Numbered from the stretch's first letter, positions 17,025-26,231 are shown. The stretch is 64,000 nt of DNA from Arthrobacter sp. B0490 (GCF_002929355.1 NZ_PJIR01000002.1:248001-312000); one strand, 5' to 3'. Numbers and translations are program-made. The notes: generated by a model not told the origin, from the letters alone.

Positions 17025-17738
17025 CTAGTACGAGGGGCCGGCGGCGCCGTCGATCACGGACAGGGCGACCGTCCGCAGGTCCACCCTCGTCATCGAGGCC
17101 TCTGACAGCAATCGTCGCATCGCGGTGTCGGCATCGAGCCCGTGCCGTTCCATCAGCACGCCGCGGGCCGAGGAGATGAGGTCGCGGGTACCGAGGGCAT
17201 CGCGCAGGGCCTTGCTCGCCGCCGCCGGGGAGCTGTCCGGCTGGACGTTCCCGAGGAGCGTCGCCGCCGGGGACGCGAGGAGCACGAGCTGCCTGCGATC
17301 CTGCAGGGAGAAGGCCGACGGGAGCGGGGAGTAGACCTTGAGCGCGCCGAGGCTCCTCCCGTTGTGCACGAGCGCCGTGCTGAGCGTCGATCTCAGGGGG
17401 AGGTGCCGGACGGCTTCCTGCCACAGGGGCCAACGGTCGTCCGTCCGGACGTCGTCGATCTGGACGGTGGCCTCGGCGGCCCACGCGGTGAGGCAGGGGC
17501 CCTGGCTCAGGTCGTACTGCAGCGCATCGGCTTCCGCGACCACGTCGTCGGTGTACCCGGTGCTCCGCCTGCGGCCCTGGTCGTCGAGGAGGGAGACACC
17601 GGCTCCGAGCGATCCCGGGATCGACCTCTTGACGGCCTCGGCCAGATCCTCGACGGCACGCCCCGCCGTACCCTCGGTCAGCAGGAGGCCCTTGAGTCTG
17701 GCGAAGACGAACGTCAGTTCTTCCATGGGTGAAGTCAC
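17025..17738 (-). CDS. GAF and ANTAR domain transcription antiterminator
   Basis: 237 residues from a GTG at 17738, with GAGG eight bases upstream; the ATG at 17726 is an alternative. A GAF sensory domain spans about 20-165 (GAGVSLLDDQGRRRSTGYT, then LSQGPCLTAWAAEATVQIDD, RSTLSTALVHNGRSLGALKV) and an ANTAR RNA-binding domain lies at about 180-235 (LISSARGVLMERHGLDADTA). Such proteins sense small ligands or redox through GAF and bind nascent RNA hairpins. Cys near 83 in QGPCLTAW is conserved in many relatives. It is followed at ten bases by the orphan gene. Its RNA targets are not evident here. Confidence 0.93.
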   Translation of the reverse strand: MTSPMEELTFVFARLKGLLLTEGTAGRAVEDLAEAVKRSIPGSLGAGVSLLDDQGRRRSTGYTDDVVAEADALQYDLSQGPCLTAWAAEATVQIDDVRTDDRWPLWQEAVRHLPLRSTLSTALVHNGRSLGALKVYSPLPSAFSLQDRRQLVLLASPAATLLGNVQPDSSPAAASKALRDALGTRDLISSARGVLMERHGLDADTAMRRLLSEASMTRVDLRTVALSVIDGAAGPSY

Positions 17739-17938
17739 AGTTCCAGCCTCGGCAGCAGAGCGGATTCGATCGGGTACGGAGTATCAGGATACACACGGGA
17801 TCCCGCGGGCCCGGGCACGGATGCGGGCGATCGTCGCGTCCACCCGGGGCCGTCCGCGGCCACCCGGGGCGGTGGTCGGGACGAGCATCCCTTCGCCCAG
17901 CTGTCCCAGCACGCCGCGCGTGCCGCGCGCCGTCAGCC

Positions 17939-19609
17939 TCAGCTCCCGGACGGCACGGTCGCGAGCAGCTCCTTCTCCTCGACCAGCTCGGTTGAGAGGG
18001 TCTTGTAGCCCACCGAGCCGAACAGCACGGTGATGATGCCGTCCTCGTAGCCCATGACCGTCCCGCGTCCCCATTCGGGGTGCTCGACGACGGTGTCGAC
18101 CTCGAAGGGGACGTCCGCCTGCGACGCGGCGCCCGCTCCGGCCGACTCCGGCACGGTTCCGGCCTGCTCCTGCCGAAAGCAGTTGTCGCAGTTGCCGCAG
18201 GCCCCCGGCAGTTCCTCCCCGAAGTACGCCAGCAGGAACTGCCGCCGGCAGCCCCTGGTCTCCGCGTAGCGGCGCGCCATGTCGACGCGTGACCGATCGA
18301 TGCGCTCTCGTCTCTCCGCCTGCCCCACCGCAGCCTCCACCGCGTCCGAGGTGGACATCCTCCTCGCGCGGTACCCCTTCACGCCGTCCCCGACGGCGCC
18401 GGATGCCACGAGCAGGTTGAGGAGCCCTGCCAGCTTCCGGGGCGGGAGGCCCGAGAGCTCCTTCAGCTTCCTGACCGTGACGGGCTTGCCCCGGGCGGCG
18501 AGGAACGCGAACAGCTCCCTCAGCCGGGTGCGGTTGACGGACTTCGCGGCGAAGAAGCGGCGCAGGGACAGATCCTCGGGGCGGTAATGGAGGATGGCCC
18601 TCGACCCGAGCCCGTCCCGTCCTCCCCGGCCGATCTCCTGGTAGTAGCTGTCCAGGGAATCCGAGATGTCCGCGTGGAGGACGAAGCGCACATCCGGCTT
18701 GTCGATACCCATGCCGAAGGCGGTCGTCGCGACGACCACGTCGATGGAGCCGTCGAGGAACCCCTCGTGCACCGCCTGGCGTTCCTTCTTGAGCCGCCCC
18801 GCGTGGTAGACGTCGGCGCGCCGTCCGCGCTCCTGCAGCTCCGCGGCGAGGGCGTTGGCGGACTTCTTCGTCGCCGTGTATACCAGGCCGGGACCCTCGA
18901 GGGCCAGGACCTGGTCCCGGACGGCGCGCTCCTTCTCGGCGCCGTCGACGTGCTGGACGACGTCGAGGGTCAGGTTGGGGCGGTCGAAGCCCTCCACGAT
19001 CACCGCGTGGCCCGCCAGATGGAGCCGCTCGGCGATCTCCGTCTGCACGGGGTGTGACGCCGTGGCGGTGAGGGCGACCACCGGCACCCGGAGATCCCTG
19101 AGCAGGTGGCCCAGCTGCAGGTAGTCGGGCCGGAAGTCGTGGCCCCAGGACGCGACGCAGTGCGCCTCGTCGACGACCACGAGCGACACGTCGAGCGAGC
19201 GGAGACGAGTGGCGACGTCGTCGCGTGCGATCTGCTCCGGTGCGAGGAAGAGGAACTTCGCGCGCGTCGCCTCGTCGTCGTCGGCTGCCGCATCCCAGGC
19301 GGCGTCGAGCTCCGTCTTCCTCATCCCCGAGTTGATGACATAGGCACGGACGGAGCCCGACGTCTCGTTGATCGATTCGGCCTGGTCGTGCTGCAGCGCG
19401 ATCAGTGGTGAGACGACGACGGCGACGCCGGGCAGCGTCAGGGCGGGAACCTGGTAGATGGCGGACTTCCCGGAGCCCGTCGGCATGACGCAGAGGACGC
19501 TCCTGCCCGCCAGGACCGCTTCCATGGCGCGCTCCTGGCCGGGGCGCAGGTCCTCCCAGCCGAAGGTGGAGGCGGCGGTCGATCGAAGGTCGTGCAGGGT
19601 GATGGTCAC
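17939..19609 (-). CDS. RecQ-family ATP-dependent DNA helicase
   Basis: 556 residues from GTG 19609, preceded by GAGGAG at four bases. The frame stays open to 20644 only because it is antisense to coaE. A 3'-5' DNA helicase of repair and recombination. Visible: motif 0 FGWEDLRPGQ, Walker A MPTGSGKS at 42-49, DEAHC with SWGHDFRPDY, LTATA, and motif VI GRGGRDG. A zinc-binding subdomain follows, with cysteines in GCRRQFLLAYFG and CGNCDNC. There is no clear HRDC domain; the last 60 residues (EVDTVVEHPEWGRGTVMGYE) resemble the C-terminal beta domain of actinobacterial RecQ proteins. Divergent from coaE. Confidence 0.94.
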   Translation of the reverse strand: MTITLHDLRSTAASTFGWEDLRPGQERAMEAVLAGRSVLCVMPTGSGKSAIYQVPALTLPGVAVVVSPLIALQHDQAESINETSGSVRAYVINSGMRKTELDAAWDAAADDDEATRAKFLFLAPEQIARDDVATRLRSLDVSLVVVDEAHCVASWGHDFRPDYLQLGHLLRDLRVPVVALTATASHPVQTEIAERLHLAGHAVIVEGFDRPNLTLDVVQHVDGAEKERAVRDQVLALEGPGLVYTATKKSANALAAELQERGRRADVYHAGRLKKERQAVHEGFLDGSIDVVVATTAFGMGIDKPDVRFVLHADISDSLDSYYQEIGRGGRDGLGSRAILHYRPEDLSLRRFFAAKSVNRTRLRELFAFLAARGKPVTVRKLKELSGLPPRKLAGLLNLLVASGAVGDGVKGYRARRMSTSDAVEAAVGQAERRERIDRSRVDMARRYAETRGCRRQFLLAYFGEELPGACGNCDNCFRQEQAGTVPESAGAGAASQADVPFEVDTVVEHPEWGRGTVMGYEDGIITVLFGSVGYKTLSTELVEEKELLATVPSGS

Positions 19610-19637
19610 GGTACTCCTCGGGGACGGCAGTACCCCG

Positions 19638-19643
19638 AGCGTA
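19638..19643 (-). promoter_or_regulatory. Candidate -10 element of the RecQ gene
   Basis: TACGCT on the minus strand, about 29 bases before the GTG. A short leader would include the GAGGAG ribosome binding site. Confidence 0.4.
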
Positions 19644-19720
19644 TTCAGGGGCACCGACACTCGCCCGCGGCGACCGTCGCCCCTGCCCGGTCTTGACAGC
19701 GGATGCGGGGGACGCCGGGC

Positions 19721-19726
19721 TAGGGT
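19721..19726 (+). promoter_or_regulatory. -10 element of coaE, probably leaderless
   Basis: TAGGGT six bases before the ATG at 19733. A perfect TTGACA at 19693-19698 lies 22 bases upstream, too far for a normal -35, so it may be coincidental. Confidence 0.55.
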
Positions 19727-19732
19727 GGGCTC

Positions 19733-20707
19733 ATGCTGCGCGTAGGACTGACCGGGGGGATCGCCGCGGGGAAGTCGGTGGTGGCCCGCCGCCTCGCCGA
19801 CCTCGGCGCCGTGGTCGTCGATGCCGACCTCCTGGCCCGGGAGGCCGTCGCACCCGGGTCGCCGGGCCTGGCCGAGGTCGTCTCCGCCTTCGGCCCGGGT
19901 GTCCTGGGAACGGACGGCGCGCTCGACCGACCCGCGCTCGGCGCCCTGGTCTTCGCCGATGCCTCCGCGCGGGAGCGGCTCAACGGGATAGTGCATCCGC
20001 GGGTGCGGGCCCTGGCCGCGGCGATCGTGGACGGGGCGCCCGAGGACGCCGTCGTGGTCGAGGACATCCCGCTGCTCGTGGAGACCGGCCAGGCGGCGCG
20101 CTTCCACCTCGTCGTGGTCGTCGATGCGCCGGACGAGGAGCGCATCGGGCGGATGGTCCGGGACCGCGGCATGGACCCCGGCGACGCCCGCCGCCGCATC
20201 GCCGCCCAGGCGTCCCGCGACGACCGGTTGCGGGAGGCCGATGCGGTCCTCGCCAACGACCGGACCCTGGACGATCTCCTCGACGCGACGGACGCCCTCT
20301 GGCACCGCAGGATCGTGCCGTTCCGGGACAACCTGTCCGCCGGTGTCCCGGCCGCCGAGCCGACAGGCCCGCTCGCCGCCGGGCTTGCGGGCACGAGCGG
20401 GCCGGGCCGGCGCATCCGGGCGAAGCTGGCCGCGGCGCTCCCCTCCGGCGCCTCGGTGGAGCCCGGCAGCGACCCCGACGGCGGACCGGACGGCGATATG
20501 GGGCCGACGGGTGTGCAGGTGTCGCTCGCCGCGGACGCCGATGCCGAGGCGGTCACCGCGGCCCTGGTGCTCGCGGGATACCCCCGCGTCCGGGGCGGGC
20601 GACGCGCCGGGGACGGTCCCGGCGAGGGTGCCGCGGCCGTGCATCGCGCGGCCGATCCGGCCGTCGACGCCACGGTGACCGTGGTCGCGGCTCCGCCGTT
20701 CGGCTGA
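19733..20707 (+). CDS. coaE: Dephospho-CoA kinase with degenerate C-terminal extension
   Basis: 324 residues. Phosphorylates the ribose 3'-OH of dephospho-CoA, the last step of coenzyme A synthesis. The kinase domain occupies about 1-200: P-loop GGIAAGKS at 8-15, DADLLAREAV, the lid with RDRGMDPGDARRRIAAQ, and WHRRIVPFRDNL at its end. Many actinobacterial CoaE proteins carry a GrpB-like (UPF0157) domain after this point. Here about 120 low-complexity residues follow; VQVSLAADADAEAVTAALVL then AGYPRV recalls a piece of that domain, but the HIGSTAVPG-type motif is missing. The extension is probably decayed. Confidence 0.93.
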   Translation: MLRVGLTGGIAAGKSVVARRLADLGAVVVDADLLAREAVAPGSPGLAEVVSAFGPGVLGTDGALDRPALGALVFADASARERLNGIVHPRVRALAAAIVDGAPEDAVVVEDIPLLVETGQAARFHLVVVVDAPDEERIGRMVRDRGMDPGDARRRIAAQASRDDRLREADAVLANDRTLDDLLDATDALWHRRIVPFRDNLSAGVPAAEPTGPLAAGLAGTSGPGRRIRAKLAAALPSGASVEPGSDPDGGPDGDMGPTGVQVSLAADADAEAVTAALVLAGYPRVRGGRRAGDGPGEGAAAVHRAADPAVDATVTVVAAPPFG

Positions 20708-20776
20708 GGCGCTCCAGCGGCGCCGTCAGGGGTTCAGCCGCCAGCAGATCCGCGGCGAAGTGTCACCGGCAGCGAC

Positions 20777-20782
20777 TACCGT
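20777..20782 (+). promoter_or_regulatory. -10 element of uvrB, probably leaderless
   Basis: TACCGT, six bases before the uvrB ATG at 20789; no Shine-Dalgarno sequence and no LexA-like palindrome nearby. Confidence 0.6.
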
Positions 20783-20788
20783 TGAGAC

Positions 20789-22864
20789 ATGAGTCTTGCG
20801 CAGGATATCAAGCGAGTCGTCGCTCCGTTCGAGGTCATCAGCGAGTACACCCCGGCGGGCGACCAGCCCACCGCCATCAAGGAACTCGCGGAGCGCATCA
20901 ATGCCGGGGAGAAGGATGTCGTCCTGCTCGGTGCCACCGGTACCGGCAAGAGCGCCACGACCGCCTGGCTGATCGAGCAGGTGCAGCGCCCCACCCTGGT
21001 CATGGTGCAGAACAAGACCCTCGCCGCGCAGCTCGCCAACGAGTTCCGGGAACTGCTGCCCAACAACGCGGTGGAGTACTTCGTCTCCTACTACGACTAC
21101 TACCAGCCCGAGGCCTACGTCCCGCAGACGGACACCTTCATCGAGAAGGACTCCTCCATCAACGAGGAGGTCGAGCGCCTCCGGCACTCCGCGACCAACG
21201 CGCTGCTCACGCGTCGCGACGTCATCGTCGTCGCCACCGTCTCCTGCATCTACGGGCTGGGGACGCCCGAGGAGTACATCAACAAGATGGTCACGCTGCA
21301 CCGCGGCGACCAGATGAACCGGGACGCGCTGCTGCGGCAATTCGTGGGCATGCAGTACACGCGGAACGACATGGACTTCCACCGCGGCACGTTCAGGGTC
21401 CGTGGGGACACCGTCGAGATCATCCCCATGTACGAGGAGCATGCGCTGCGCATCGAGTTCTTCGGGGACGAGGTGGAGAACATCTACACCCTCGACCCGC
21501 TGACCGGGAACGTCATCCGGGAGGAGGAGGAGATGTACGTGTTCCCCGCCTCCCACTACGTCGCCGGCGAGGACCGCATGACGCGGGCGATCAAGGACAT
21601 CGAGGACGAACTGCGGCAGCGCCTGGCGGAATTCGAGTCGCAGAACAAGCTCGTCGAGGCACAGCGCCTCCGCATGCGCGTGACCTACGACCTCGAGATG
21701 ATGCAGCAGATGGGGTTCTGCAACGGTATCGAGAACTACTCGCGGCACATCGACGGACGCGATCCGGCCTCGGCGCCCCACTGCCTGCTCGACTACTTCC
21801 CCGACGACTTCCTGCTGGTCGTCGACGAGTCGCACGTGACCATCCCGCAGATCGGCGCCATGTACGAGGGTGACTCCTCGCGGAAGCGGACCCTCGTGGA
21901 CCACGGGTTCCGGCTGCCGTCCGCGATGGACAACCGCCCGCTGAAGTGGGACGAGTTCCAGGACCGCATCGGGCAGACGGTCTACCTGTCCGCCACGCCC
22001 GGCAAGTACGAGCTGGGCAAGGCGGAAGGGTTCGTGCAGCAGATCATCCGCCCGACCGGCCTCATCGATCCCGAGGTGGTCGTCAAGCCCACCAAGGGTC
22101 AGATCGACGACCTGCTCGACGAGATCCGGAAGCGCACGGCGATCAACGAGCGCGTCCTCGTCACCACGCTCACCAAACGCATGGCCGAGGACCTCACGGG
22201 GTACCTGCTCGAGCACGGGGTCAAGGTCGAGTACCTCCACTCCGACGTCGACACCCTGCGGCGGGTGGAGCTGCTGCGGGAACTGCGGATGGGCACCTTC
22301 GACGTCCTGGTCGGCATCAACCTGCTCCGCGAGGGGCTCGACCTCCCCGAGGTGTCGCTCGTCAGCATCCTCGACGCGGACAAGGAGGGCTTCCTCAGGA
22401 GCGCGACCTCGCTCATCCAGACGATCGGACGCGCAGCTCGCAACGTGTCCGGGGAGGTCCACATGTACGCGGACCGCATCACGGACTCGATGGCGCGCGC
22501 GATCGACGAGACGAACCGGCGTCGGGAGATCCAGGTGGCCCACAACCTGAAGCACGGCATCGATCCCACACCGCTGAGGAAGCGGATCGCGGACATCACC
22601 GACACCATTAACCGGGAGGACGCAGACACCCGCGCACTGCTCGAGGAAGCGGGCAAGTCCCGGAAGCCGAAGAAGGGCGTCGGGCGGCACGACGGCCTCG
22701 CGTCGGTGCCTGCCGAGGACCTGACGGACCTGATCCAGCAGCTCACGGACCAGATGCACGCGGCCGCAGCCGAATTGCAGTTCGAGCTGGCCGGGCGGCT
22801 GCGCGACGAGGTCGGCGACCTGAAGAAGGAACTGCGGCAGATGCAGTCCGCCGGCCACGCCTGA
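20789..22864 (+). CDS. uvrB: Excinuclease ABC subunit B
   Basis: 691 residues, normal length. UvrB is the damage-verifying helicase of nucleotide excision repair and is loaded by UvrA before UvrC cuts. Walker A GATGTGKS at 48-55; the beta-hairpin region [15 protein letters not shown]; helicase motifs [25 protein letters not shown] and [11 protein letters not shown]. The C-terminal UVR domain ([19 protein letters not shown] then [12 protein letters not shown]) contacts UvrC. It follows coaE closely, but the leaderless promoter indicates separate transcription. uvrA and uvrC are also in the window, at 30.9 and 35.3 kb. Confidence 0.98.
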   Translation: MSLAQDIKRVVAPFEVISEYTPAGDQPTAIKELAERINAGEKDVVLLGATGTGKSATTAWLIEQVQRPTLVMVQNKTLAAQLANEFRELLPNNAVEYFVSYYDYYQPEAYVPQTDTFIEKDSSINEEVERLRHSATNALLTRRDVIVVATVSCIYGLGTPEEYINKMVTLHRGDQMNRDALLRQFVGMQYTRNDMDFHRGTFRVRGDTVEIIPMYEEHALRIEFFGDEVENIYTLDPLTGNVIREEEEMYVFPASHYVAGEDRMTRAIKDIEDELRQRLAEFESQNKLVEAQRLRMRVTYDLEMMQQMGFCNGIENYSRHIDGRDPASAPHCLLDYFPDDFLLVVDESHVTIPQIGAMYEGDSSRKRTLVDHGFRLPSAMDNRPLKWDEFQDRIGQTVYLSATPGKYELGKAEGFVQQIIRPTGLIDPEVVVKPTKGQIDDLLDEIRKRTAINERVLVTTLTKRMAEDLTGYLLEHGVKVEYLHSDVDTLRRVELLRELRMGTFDVLVGINLLREGLDLPEVSLVSILDADKEGFLRSATSLIQTIGRAARNVSGEVHMYADRITDSMARAIDETNRRREIQVAHNLKHGIDPTPLRKRIADITDTINREDADTRALLEEAGKSRKPKKGVGRHDGLASVPAEDLTDLIQQLTDQMHAAAAELQFELAGRLRDEVGDLKKELRQMQSAGHA

Positions 22865-22877
22865 CCGGATGTCCGAG

Positions 22878-22923
22878 GGGACCCGGCTCGGGGCTCCCTC
22901 GAGGCAGGGTCCCGTCGGCGGCC
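22878..22923 (+). terminator. Weak terminator candidate after uvrB
   Basis: GGGACCC (22878-22884) pairs with GGGTCCC (22917-22923), with room for an inner stem between. No T-run follows. The rest of the gap to about 23060 shows no gene or further signal. Confidence 0.3.
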
Positions 22924-23061
22924 CGGTCGGCGGGTCGGCCGAAGGATCGACGGGTCCGTGCGGTCATGGTCCGGGCGGGAGACGGCGATGACGGTCGCGT
23001 CAAGGGACGAGGCGACGACACAACCGGTGCATGCCATTCGCGCGCTTCTCGTCCGCCCGGG

Positions 23062-23067
23062 TAGCAT
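23062..23067 (+). promoter_or_regulatory. Candidate -10 element of the riboswitch-terC transcript
   Basis: TAGCAT, about eight bases before the first base of the riboswitch P1 stem, a suitable distance for transcription to begin at the aptamer. Confidence 0.5.
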
Positions 23068-23075
23068 TGACCCGA

Positions 23076-23179
23076 CGTAGGGGAGTATCCCAAGCGCTAC
23101 GGACGTCAACACGCAGGGCATCGTCGGCCTGCCGGACGTAGCGGCGAGTCGGCAGTATGCCGCGGCGGAGAGACTTACG
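23076..23179 (+). promoter_or_regulatory. yybP-ykoY manganese riboswitch
   Basis: About 104 bases directly upstream of the terC-family gene. P1 pairs CGTAGG (23076-23081) with CTTACG (23174-23179). The conserved aptamer blocks of this class are all there: GGGGAGTA near the 5' side, CGTCAACACG in the middle loop, CCTGCCGG and GTCGGCAG pieces of the paired arms, and GCGGAGAGACTTAC at the 3' side. The class binds Mn2+ and turns on manganese exporters and TerC/Alx-type proteins. The ribosome binding site lies 24 bases after P1, so control could be on translation. No canonical intrinsic terminator was seen in the short space. Confidence 0.9.
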
Positions 23180-23210
23180 GCGATCGACTCCACCCTCCGG
23201 AAGGTATTCC

Positions 23211-24287
23211 ATGCCCGCATTGCCCATGGCGTTCGAGATCGGCACGTTCGTCGTGCTCGGGATCATCCTGCTGTTCGACCTGCTGCTCGTCGTCAAGCGG
23301 CCACACGAGCCGTCCATGAAGGAGGCCGGCCTGTGGGTCGCCTTCTACGTGGGACTCGCGCTCGTGTTCGCGGCCCTGATGTTCTTCTTCACGGGACCCG
23401 AGTACGGCGGGCAGTTCATCGCCGGCTGGATCACCGAGTACAGCCTGAGCATCGACAACCTGTTCGTCTTCATCATCATCATGGCGCGGTTCTCCGTGCC
23501 CAGGAAGTACCAGCAGGAAGTACTGATGGTGGGCATCATCATCGCGCTGATCCTCCGCGGCATCTTCATCGCGCTCGGTGCGGCCGTCATCGAGAACTTC
23601 AGCTGGATCTTCTACATCTTCGGCGCATTCCTCCTGTACACCGCGTACAAGCAGGCCACCGACTCCGGTGAGGACGAGGAGCACGCGGGGGACAACAAGC
23701 TGATCGCGAAGCTCAGGTCCGTCCTGCCCATGTCCGAGTCCTACGACGGCAACAAGGTACGCACCGTCGTCGACGGCAAGAAGGTCTTCACGCCCATGCT
23801 CATCGTCTTCGTGACGATCGGGCTCACCGACCTGCTGTTCGCCGTCGACTCCATCCCGGCGATCTTCGGCCTGACGCAGAGCGCGTTCATCGTGTTCACG
23901 GCGAACATCTTCGCCCTCATGGGCCTGCGCCAGCTCTACTTCCTCCTCGGCGGCCTGATGACCCGCCTGATCTACCTGAAGCACGCCCTCTCCGTGATCC
24001 TCGCCTTCATCGGCGTGAAGCTCATCTTCCACGCGATGCACGTCAACGAACTGCCGTTCATCAACGGCGGCCAGCACATCGAGTGGGCCCCCGAGATCCC
24101 GACGTTCGTGTCCCTCGCCGTGATCATCGCGACAATCGTGGTCGCCGTGATCGCCAGCCTGATCAAGTCCAAGGCCGACGAGAAGGCCGCTGTGCGTTCC
24201 GGTACGTCGACGGAGACGCCGTCCGCGGTCACCGACGGACTCGACGAGGCGGCGGACGATGCCGGCGCCAAGGAACCCCGCCGCTAG
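23211..24287 (+). CDS. TerC-family integral membrane protein (probable metal exporter)
   Basis: 358 residues from the ATG at 23211 with GGAAGG seven bases upstream; the earlier start at 23157 lies inside the riboswitch. About nine hydrophobic segments span the protein. The family hallmarks are the acidic membrane motifs YSLSIDNLFVFIIIMARF and IGLTDLLFAVDSIPAIFGLT, proposed to bind Mn2+ or other divalent metal. A charged cytoplasmic loop at about 145-185 and a hydrophilic tail are normal. TerC/Alx proteins export or buffer manganese, which fits the Mn2+ riboswitch directly upstream. It is transcribed alone and ends at a strong terminator. Confidence 0.93.
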   Translation: MPALPMAFEIGTFVVLGIILLFDLLLVVKRPHEPSMKEAGLWVAFYVGLALVFAALMFFFTGPEYGGQFIAGWITEYSLSIDNLFVFIIIMARFSVPRKYQQEVLMVGIIIALILRGIFIALGAAVIENFSWIFYIFGAFLLYTAYKQATDSGEDEEHAGDNKLIAKLRSVLPMSESYDGNKVRTVVDGKKVFTPMLIVFVTIGLTDLLFAVDSIPAIFGLTQSAFIVFTANIFALMGLRQLYFLLGGLMTRLIYLKHALSVILAFIGVKLIFHAMHVNELPFINGGQHIEWAPEIPTFVSLAVIIATIVVAVIASLIKSKADEKAAVRSGTSTETPSAVTDGLDEAADDAGAKEPRR

Positions 24288-24313
24288 GTTTCGGCCCGGC
24301 CCGGACGCGCACG

Positions 24314-24352
24314 GCAGAAGGACCCCGCACCACGGGTGCGGGGTCCTTCTGC
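24314..24352. terminator. Bidirectional terminator after terC
   Basis: GCAGAAGGACCCCGCAC (24314-24330), a five-base loop, and its exact 17-base complement at 24336-24352. It lies between convergent genes. Confidence 0.92.
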
Positions 24353-24399
24353 GTCCGTGGAGCGGACGCGCCCTGGAGCGGCCCCGCCCGACCGGGGAA

Positions 24400-25746
24400 T
24401 CAGGGGCGCGTCATGCCGAGCAGCCGTTCGAAGATCGCCTCGCCGTCGTCGGCGATCCCGTCGTGGTGGAATTCGTCCGTCTCCCACACCTCGAGCCTCC
24501 GCACCGCTGCTGCGGTCGCGAGGGACAGATCCCTGTCGACGTAGATGTCGTGGCGGTAGACGGCGGCGGCGACGGGCACCGTATTGGTCGCGAGGACATC
24601 GCCGTCGTACAGGCGGCCCCAGTCGTCCTTCGCCGCGAGCACGTCCGCCACGTCACGGAGCGGCCGGAGCGCGGGATCCTCCTCGAAGTACCAGGGGTAC
24701 ACCATCTCGCCCGTGAACAGGATCTCCGCCGCGTCGTCACGGAACTGCGGGTACTCGTCGAGCACGCGCCGGGCCGACCAGCCCGACGCGAAGCCCTGGC
24801 AGTAGATCGACTCGTGCATCAGTGCGTAGAGCGGCTGCGCGCCCCGGCTCACGATGCCCTGGACCTGCTCGAGGAACGTCGCGGACAGCCGGGGCCCGTC
24901 GGGTGTGGTGGTGAAGGCGTCCTCCAGCAGGTAATGCAGGCCGTGCACCCTCGTGTTCCCGCCCAGGAACGAGCCCACCATCTGGAAGCGCCGCACCGTC
25001 AGCCGTTCCCCGCTGGGGAGGAACTCCTCCACCGCCGTGAGGTGGCGGGCGATGCGGGTCACCCTTTCCCGGTCCTCGGGGTACCACGAGAAGTACTCCC
25101 GGTTGCGTTCCTCGACCCGGGCGAACGTCGCCCGGTAGACCTCCTCGGGGCGGCCGGTCAGGGGAGCGAGGCCGCCCGTGACGAGGGCCCGCTCGACGCC
25201 CTCGGGCGCCTTCGACAGATAGGTGAGCGTGCAGAAGCCGCCGTAGCTCTGCCCGAAGACCGTCCACGGGCCGCTGCGCAGCCGGGCGCGGATCAGTTCG
25301 GCGTCCGCCACGATCGCGTCCGCCCGGAAGTGGGCCAGGTAGTCGGCCCGGGCCTGCGGCGTCGGCAGCGCGGCGAGCGTCGCGGCGTCGGCGGGCGTCG
25401 ACAGGCCCGTCCCCCGCTGGTCGAGCATGAGGATCCGGAAGTCCTTCGCGGCGGCCTTCATCCAGCCCGAGAGCTGCGTGGTGCGCACACCGCGCCCGCC
25501 GGGGCCACCCTGCAGGAACAGGAGCCACGGCAGGCGTGCGGCGTCGTCGTCGCTGTGTTCGAGCGACGAGTACTCGCGGGCGAAGACCTCGATCCGCTCC
25601 GACGCCGCGTCCCCGTGGTCGAGCGGTACGCGGAAGGAGTGGCCGGTCGCCCGCAGCCCGCGCATGACGGCCGTCCTGCCGACGACGTGGTCGCCGTCGT
25701 CGGGCGCGGTGCCCGGCGTGGGCCCGGGCGCGGACGCCGGCGTCAC
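24400..25746 (-). CDS. Prolyl aminopeptidase-like S33 peptidase (alpha/beta hydrolase)
   Basis: 448 residues from GTG 25746, which overlaps the stop of the upstream acetyltransferase gene by four bases (GTGA). Alpha/beta hydrolase of the proline iminopeptidase family, which removes N-terminal proline from peptides. Oxyanion motif LFLQGGPGGRG at about 77-86, LDQRGTGLS, nucleophile Ser167 in FGQSYGGF, and a C-terminal EFHHDG with the catalytic histidine. The length (about 430-450) fits the larger actinobacterial form. No signal peptide is visible, so it is probably cytoplasmic. The fused-looking 608-residue frame is a read-through of a different gene. Confidence 0.9.
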   Translation of the reverse strand: MTPASAPGPTPGTAPDDGDHVVGRTAVMRGLRATGHSFRVPLDHGDAASERIEVFAREYSSLEHSDDDAARLPWLLFLQGGPGGRGVRTTQLSGWMKAAAKDFRILMLDQRGTGLSTPADAATLAALPTPQARADYLAHFRADAIVADAELIRARLRSGPWTVFGQSYGGFCTLTYLSKAPEGVERALVTGGLAPLTGRPEEVYRATFARVEERNREYFSWYPEDRERVTRIARHLTAVEEFLPSGERLTVRRFQMVGSFLGGNTRVHGLHYLLEDAFTTTPDGPRLSATFLEQVQGIVSRGAQPLYALMHESIYCQGFASGWSARRVLDEYPQFRDDAAEILFTGEMVYPWYFEEDPALRPLRDVADVLAAKDDWGRLYDGDVLATNTVPVAAAVYRHDIYVDRDLSLATAAAVRRLEVWETDEFHHDGIADDGEAIFERLLGMTRP

Positions 25747-26219
25747 AGGGCCGCGACCTCGGCGAGCGCGCCTCCCGTGAGGCGGAAGGTGCTCCACCCG
25801 GACTGCGGTCGTGCGCCGAGCTGTTCGTAGAAGCGGATGGACGGCTCGTTCCAGTCGAGCACCGACCACTCCACGCGGGCGTACCCGCGCTCCGCGGCGA
25901 TCCTCGCGAGGTTGGCCAGCAGGGCCTTGCCGTGCCCCGCGCCGCGTGCCTCGGGGCGGACGTACAGGTCCTCGAGGTAGATGCCGTTGACACCTTCCCA
26001 GGTGGAGTAGTTCAGGAACCAGAGCGCGAAGCCCTGCACCTGCCCCCCGGCCTCCGCCACATGGGCGTAGATCGTGGGCTTCTTGCCGAACAGCGCGTCC
26101 TGGAGGGACGCGACGGTGTTCTTCACCGCGTCGGGTTCGCGCTCGTAGAGGGCGAGGTCGTGGATGAGCTGGAGGATGACCGGCACGTCCGCCGGCCGTG
26201 CTGCGCGAATCGAGGACAT
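25743..26219 (-). CDS. GNAT N-acetyltransferase, spermidine/diamine acetyltransferase-like
   Basis: 158 residues. The pattern follows the small-amine acetyltransferases: IRAARPADVPVILQLIHDLA at the start, IYLEDLYVRPEARGAGHGKA with the acetyl-CoA pyrophosphate loop (RPEARGAGHG), and VEWSVLDWNEPSIRFYEQLG. The LEDLYV-R-P and W-N-xx-S-IxFYExLGA elements are typical of SSAT relatives, which acetylate polyamines or thialysine. The substrate is uncertain. It is the first gene of a two-gene operon with the peptidase; the -10 element six bases upstream of the ATG indicates a leaderless start. Confidence 0.88.
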   Translation of the reverse strand: MSSIRAARPADVPVILQLIHDLALYEREPDAVKNTVASLQDALFGKKPTIYAHVAEAGGQVQGFALWFLNYSTWEGVNGIYLEDLYVRPEARGAGHGKALLANLARIAAERGYARVEWSVLDWNEPSIRFYEQLGARPQSGWSTFRLTGGALAEVAAL

Positions 26220-26225
26220 GACCCA

Positions 26226-26231
26226 AGACTA
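26226..26231 (-). promoter_or_regulatory. -10 element of the acetyltransferase-peptidase operon, probably leaderless
   Basis: TAGTCT on the minus strand, six bases before the ATG at 26219. Confidence 0.6.

Noticed and set aside
17784..18074. Possible small minus-strand gene between the GAF-ANTAR and RecQ genes
   Set aside because: The frame overlaps the RecQ 3' end, has no ribosome binding site, and the tail is Arg/Gly-rich.
19693..19698. TTGACA as -35 box of coaE
   Set aside because: The spacer to the -10 element would be 22 bases, outside the normal 16-19 range.
17939..20644. RecQ frame extended to 901 residues
   Set aside because: The first 345 codons are antisense to coaE. GAGGAG before GTG 19609 marks the real start.
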